64,000 bases of DNA, from contig CAYNIY010000001.1 of assembly GCA_964397525.1 (NCBI GenBank), positions 1 through 64,000 of the forward strand, in the 5' to 3' direction. This document shows positions 60,668 to 64,000 of the stretch, piece after piece. The notes under the pieces are model-generated. The model was not told where the DNA came from. It saw only the letters and a program-made list of their open reading frames with translations, and did not search any database. A program made the position numbers and the translations under genes. Positions within the stretch are counted from its first letter, which is position 1, and every line of letters begins with the position of its first letter. Source of the DNA: Syntrophopropionicum sp964397525. Its GTDB lineage: Bacteria; Bacillota; Desulfotomaculia; Desulfotomaculales; Pelotomaculaceae.

Positions 60668-61582
60668 TTATAAGAAGCCGATAACTTTAACCTCGGGTTT
60701 AAGCTCAATTCCAAAACATTCCAGCACAGTTTTTCTGGCCCTGTCGATCAGTATTAACACATCACGGGCCGTTGCCCCGCCAAGGTTGACAATAAAATTC
60801 GCATGTAGCATGGAAATCTGCGCGCCGCCTACTTGTTCGCCTTTTAAGCCAGCCGCCTCAATAAGGCGTCCAGCAGAGTCCCCTGGAGGATTTTTAAATA
60901 TACTGCCCGCGCTGGGATATTGCAGAGGCTGGGTTTCCTTTCTTTTTTTTATGTAAGCCGCCATTGCTTCTCTGACAGCCTCTTTATCACGCCGGTAAAA
61001 GGAAAAAACAGCTTCCACCACCACAGCGTTTTCATTCTGAATTATACTTGACCGGTAACCAAATTTCATCTCATCTTTTGTCTTTTTAATGAAATACCCG
61101 TTTGAGTTTAATAAAAGGATCTCTATTACCAGCGAGCCGACAGAAGACCCATTGGCCCCAGCGTTCATGACCACTGCACCCCCGACAGTCCCGGGTATGC
61201 CCGCTAAGAATTCGAAGCCGCCCAATCCGGCATCCCTGGCCGTTGCAGCCAGCCTTGACAGCTTTGCTCCCGCCTCGGCAGTGATAAAATTCTCTTTTAC
61301 AGAGATCCGGTCAAGCCCTCTGCCCACCTTAATAATAATTCCCCTGAATCCTTCATCCGACACAAGTATGTTTGTACCCGCGCCAATGATTATAAGTGGG
61401 ATTGACTGCTTTTGAGCATACGATACTGCCAGCTGCATTTCTTCTCGGCTGGCTGGTTCCGCAAAAAAGTCGGCCGGCCCTCCGATACACCAGCTGGTAT
61501 GGTTTTTCATCAACTCTCCGGACCGTACCCGGCCGGGTAAAATATTTTGCAATTCATGGTAACGGGTATTATCAGCCAACAT
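60668..61582 (-). CDS. murB: UDP-N-acetylenolpyruvoylglucosamine reductase
   Basis: 304 residues. FAD site 'PLIIIGAGTNILVSDEGFRG', 'LGGFEFLAGIPGTVGGAVVM' and the C-terminal 'PSAGSIFKNP' with 'AGLKGEQVGGAQISMLHANF' mark type II MurB. It reduces the enolpyruvyl group to form UDP-MurNAc. The ATG overlaps the murC end by 11 bases and has AAAGGAGCG upstream, so translation is coupled. Confidence 0.96.
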   Translation of the reverse strand: MLADNTRYHELQNILPGRVRSGELMKNHTSWCIGGPADFFAEPASREEMQLAVSYAQKQSIPLIIIGAGTNILVSDEGFRGIIIKVGRGLDRISVKENFITAEAGAKLSRLAATARDAGLGGFEFLAGIPGTVGGAVVMNAGANGSSVGSLVIEILLLNSNGYFIKKTKDEMKFGYRSSIIQNENAVVVEAVFSFYRRDKEAVREAMAAYIKKRKETQPLQYPSAGSIFKNPPGDSAGRLIEAAGLKGEQVGGAQISMLHANFIVNLGGATARDVLILIDRARKTVLECFGIELKPEVKVIGFL

Positions 61583-62957
61583 CCTGACGCTCCTTTAAAC
61601 GGTCAACCAGCTCAGCCCCTGCAGACCAGATATCACCTGCTCCCATTGTGATTATCATGTCGCCGGGACGGGCTGTTAGGGCAAGGTAATCAACAATTTC
61701 CTTATTAGTCGCCAGGTAAATAACCTTGCGGCCATCCTGGTTTTCTATGGCTGAGATGATTGTATCTGCAGAAATGCCTGCGATTGGGTGTTCACCGGCG
61801 CTGTATAATTCGCTGATGATGATCAAATCGGCGTCTTTAAAGGCGTCACCGAAACGCTCACCCAAAATGGAGGTTCTGGTATAGCGGTGAGGCTGAAAAA
61901 CGCTGACTACCCTGCCGGTTTTTAGCTGGGCTGCAGCCTTCAGTGTCGCTTTGATTTCCGTTGGGTGATGGGCATAGTCATCAAAAACTTTTATCCCGTT
62001 CACTTCGCCTGTCAGCTGAAATCTTCGCCCTGCCCCCGAAAAGTTTTCCAGTACACCAGAAATTTGCTCAAAGGAAAGACCGATATACCGTCCGGCGGCA
62101 ACAACTGCCAAGGCGTTTGACAGGTTATGCCTGCCGGGAACTTTCAGCCTCAAGGTCCCTAATATTGAACCGTGGCAGTAAACATCACCAGCCGTGGTAT
62201 GATCGTTTAACTGCATATTCTTCATGGTGTAATCAGCCCCGGGATAATCCAGCGCATAAGTTTCAAATGGCCGGCTGTAGCCATCCAGCATGGCTCTTAA
62301 TCTCGGATCATCCAGGCAGACGACTGCCAGCCCGTTCTCAGGTACCTTGGCCAGAAATTCACGGAATGCAGCCAGGATGTTTTCTACGCTTTTATAATGA
62401 TCAAGATGATCGTCATCTATATTCGTTATTACCTCAACCAGCGGATCGAGCTTCAGAAAAGATCCGTCGCTTTCATCCGCTTCAGCTACCATGTACTCTC
62501 CTAAACCTAATTTTGCGTTACCGCCTATATCCGTCAATTCGCCGCCGATAACTATGGTCGGATCGAGATTGTTTTTTTCCAGCACCAAGGCAAGCATCGA
62601 GGTGGTGGTGGTTTTGCCGTGCGCTCCGGCGATCGCGATCCCTTTCTGTCTCTGCATCAGCCAAGCCAGCATCTCACTCCTATGGACCACCGGCAAACCC
62701 CTCTTCTTTGCTTCTGCCAGTTCCTCGTTTTCAGGAGGTATTGCCGTCGACGCTACAACTAGATCAGCGCTGCCTAAATTATCCCTAGAATGTCCGGTAT
62801 AACAGGTCGCCCCCAGTGCCTCCAGCCTCTCTGTCACGGCTGAAGGTTTCAGGTCTGAACCGGACACCTTATAGCCCAAACCGATCAGGATCATCGCTAT
62901 GCCGTTCATGCCGGAGCCGCCTATTCCGATGAAATGAGCATGCTGTGTCTTCTGCAC
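61572..62957 (-). CDS. murC: UDP-N-acetylmuramate-L-alanine ligase
   Basis: 461 residues, GTG start with AAGGAGATG upstream. Rossmann opening 'AHFIGIGGSGMNGIAMIL', P-loop 'GIAIAGAHGKTTTTSMLALV', 'VFDDYAHHPTEIKATLKAA' and 'FQPHRYTRTSILGERF'. It adds L-Ala to UDP-MurNAc. It lies between murG and murB, the standard Clostridia arrangement. Confidence 0.97.
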   Translation of the reverse strand: MQKTQHAHFIGIGGSGMNGIAMILIGLGYKVSGSDLKPSAVTERLEALGATCYTGHSRDNLGSADLVVASTAIPPENEELAEAKKRGLPVVHRSEMLAWLMQRQKGIAIAGAHGKTTTTSMLALVLEKNNLDPTIVIGGELTDIGGNAKLGLGEYMVAEADESDGSFLKLDPLVEVITNIDDDHLDHYKSVENILAAFREFLAKVPENGLAVVCLDDPRLRAMLDGYSRPFETYALDYPGADYTMKNMQLNDHTTAGDVYCHGSILGTLRLKVPGRHNLSNALAVVAAGRYIGLSFEQISGVLENFSGAGRRFQLTGEVNGIKVFDDYAHHPTEIKATLKAAAQLKTGRVVSVFQPHRYTRTSILGERFGDAFKDADLIIISELYSAGEHPIAGISADTIISAIENQDGRKVIYLATNKEIVDYLALTARPGDMIITMGAGDIWSAGAELVDRLKERQDVG

Positions 62958-63007
62958 AGGTCACATCTCCTTTATGATGCTCGTATGTTTAATTCATGCC
63001 AGTCCCG

Positions 63008-64000
63008 TTATTTGTCAGACTGTTTAATCAGTTCGTCCACACACTTAATTATATCTGCAAGGGCCATTGTCCTGCCAATACTTTTGCTGGCGGCAGACAT
63101 GGCCGACAGCCTCGCCCGGTCGCCGAGAAGTTCGTTGATCCTGGCGCAGAGCAACACCCCGCTGAGCTGGCTGTCAAGCACCACTAGCGCAGCCCCTTCT
63201 TTCTCTAAAGCGCGTGCATTAAATTCCTGGTGGTTTTCTGAAGCGTAAGGGTAGGGAATTAGTATCGAAGGTATTCCCAGTGCTGTTAATTCGGCCAGGG
63301 TAGCCGCCCCAGCCCTGCTGACAACCAAATCAGCAACCAGCGCATCCCTCATATCATAGATATAAGGCACGACCTTGATATTGCTGGCCTTAGCCGGATC
63401 TATGCCGCTGGCGGCGCAGTCTGCAAGAAATTCCTGGTACCCTGTTGTGCCTGTGGCATGAAGGATATTCAAGCGCGGGTCATCAGCGAAAGTTTTTAAT
63501 ACTTCAACCATCGCTTTGTTGATCGTGCGCGCGCCGCGGCTCCCTCCAAAGGAAAACAGAAAAAAACGGCTTTCATCAAATCCCAGCTTCTTTAAGCCCA
63601 CAGACTTGTCACCCTGTAAAATCTCAGGGCGGACAGGCAGTCCCGTCAGCTTTACCTTTTCCCGGCGCGGAAAATATTTGACCGAGTCAGCAAAAGTAAC
63701 AGCAATGCTGCTGGCAAAGCGGGAAAGAATTTTGTTGGTTATACCCGGCAGGGCATTTTGCTCGTGGATCAGGGTAGGAATTCGCCTGATTGCCGCCGCC
63801 AATATAACCGGACCGCTGACAAAGCCACCTGTACCAATAACCACTTCTGGCTTATAGGAGCCGATTATTTTACCAGCCTGGCGAAATCCCTGCCAGGCCT
63901 GCCAAACTGCTGCCAGGTTGCGTAATGTAACTCTTCTTTCCAGGCCGGCGGCAGCAATACCACTGAAGGGCAGTCCTTCTTTGAGCACGATATCCGATTC
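63008..64000 (-). CDS. murG: UDP-GlcNAc transferase MurG (5' end outside window)
   Basis: About 330 residues visible; the frame is open to the right edge ('ESDIVLKEGLPFSGIAAAGL' at the beginning), where about 40 N-terminal residues should continue. GT-B glycosyltransferase: 'VVIGTGGFVSGPVILAAAI', 'LFSFGGSRGARTINKAMVEV', 'VVSRAGAATLAELTALGIPS' and 'ILIPYPYASENHQEFNA' are the donor-site motifs. It converts lipid I to lipid II on the inner membrane face. An internal ATG at 63988 is not the true start. Confidence 0.96.
   Translation of the reverse strand, partial: ESDIVLKEGLPFSGIAAAGLERRVTLRNLAAVWQAWQGFRQAGKIIGSYKPEVVIGTGGFVSGPVILAAAIRRIPTLIHEQNALPGITNKILSRFASSIAVTFADSVKYFPRREKVKLTGLPVRPEILQGDKSVGLKKLGFDESRFFLFSFGGSRGARTINKAMVEVLKTFADDPRLNILHATGTTGYQEFLADCAASGIDPAKASNIKVVPYIYDMRDALVADLVVSRAGAATLAELTALGIPSILIPYPYASENHQEFNARALEKEGAALVVLDSQLSGVLLCARINELLGDRARLSAMSAASKSIGRTMALADIIKCVDELIKQSDK

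Overview
The window looks like a chromosomal segment of an anaerobic, low-to-mid GC Clostridia-type Firmicute, probably Peptococcaceae/Desulfotomaculum/Pelotomaculum-like. The evidence is: strong AGGAGG-type ribosome binding sites with many TTG and GTG starts; a T-box in front of ileS; PyrR attenuators; DivIVA, SepF and YlmG division proteins; an oxygen-sensitive class III ribonucleotide reductase; an S-layer (SLH) protein; and a SelD that itself appears to contain selenocysteine. Genus-level placement is inference only. A 100-N assembly gap lies inside pyrK.

Layout. 1-1.4 kb: a PAS histidine kinase running off the left edge. 1.8-6.6 kb: a chaperone operon DJ-1/PfpI - dnaK - grpE - dnaJ-like - cbpM. 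6.8-9.4 kb: methyltransferase and transketolase. 9.5-15.8 kb: a mixed accessory stretch (DUF4173 membrane protein, ArsA-type ATPase, MarR regulator, orphan protein, CorA, MerR/TipAS regulator). 16-20.1 kb: lysine/peptidoglycan precursor genes lysA and dapF flanking a secreted Ig-like/SLH protein. 20.3-25.6 kb: rqcH, pyrE, a metallophosphoesterase, nitroreductase, universal stress protein and DUF2164.

25.6-64 kb is almost entirely minus strand. Read in the transcribed direction it follows the classical Bacillus subtilis order murG-murC-murB-divIB-...-ftsZ ... ylmD-ylmE-sepF-ylmG-divIVA-ileS-lspA-rluD-pyrR-pyrB-pyrC-carA-carB-pyrK-pyrD-pyrF. In the place where B. subtilis has spoIIGA-sigE-sigG-ylmC, this genome has selD, an NrdR-controlled nrdR-nrdD-nrdG operon, a truncated lactate permease and a metallo-beta-lactamase ribonuclease-like protein. 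The pyr operon has its own sigma-A promoter and two PyrR-dependent attenuators, so UMP synthesis is controlled by transcription termination.

No clearly unprecedented multi-gene system is visible. The observations most worth following up are the UGA-containing selD with two perfect hairpins just behind the UGA, an internal ribosome binding site that would release the TipAS drug-binding domain of the MerR regulator as a separate protein, a DnaJ with only half of the usual zinc-finger motifs next to CbpM, two families of short intergenic repeats, and the missing sporulation sigma-factor block at the ftsZ locus.
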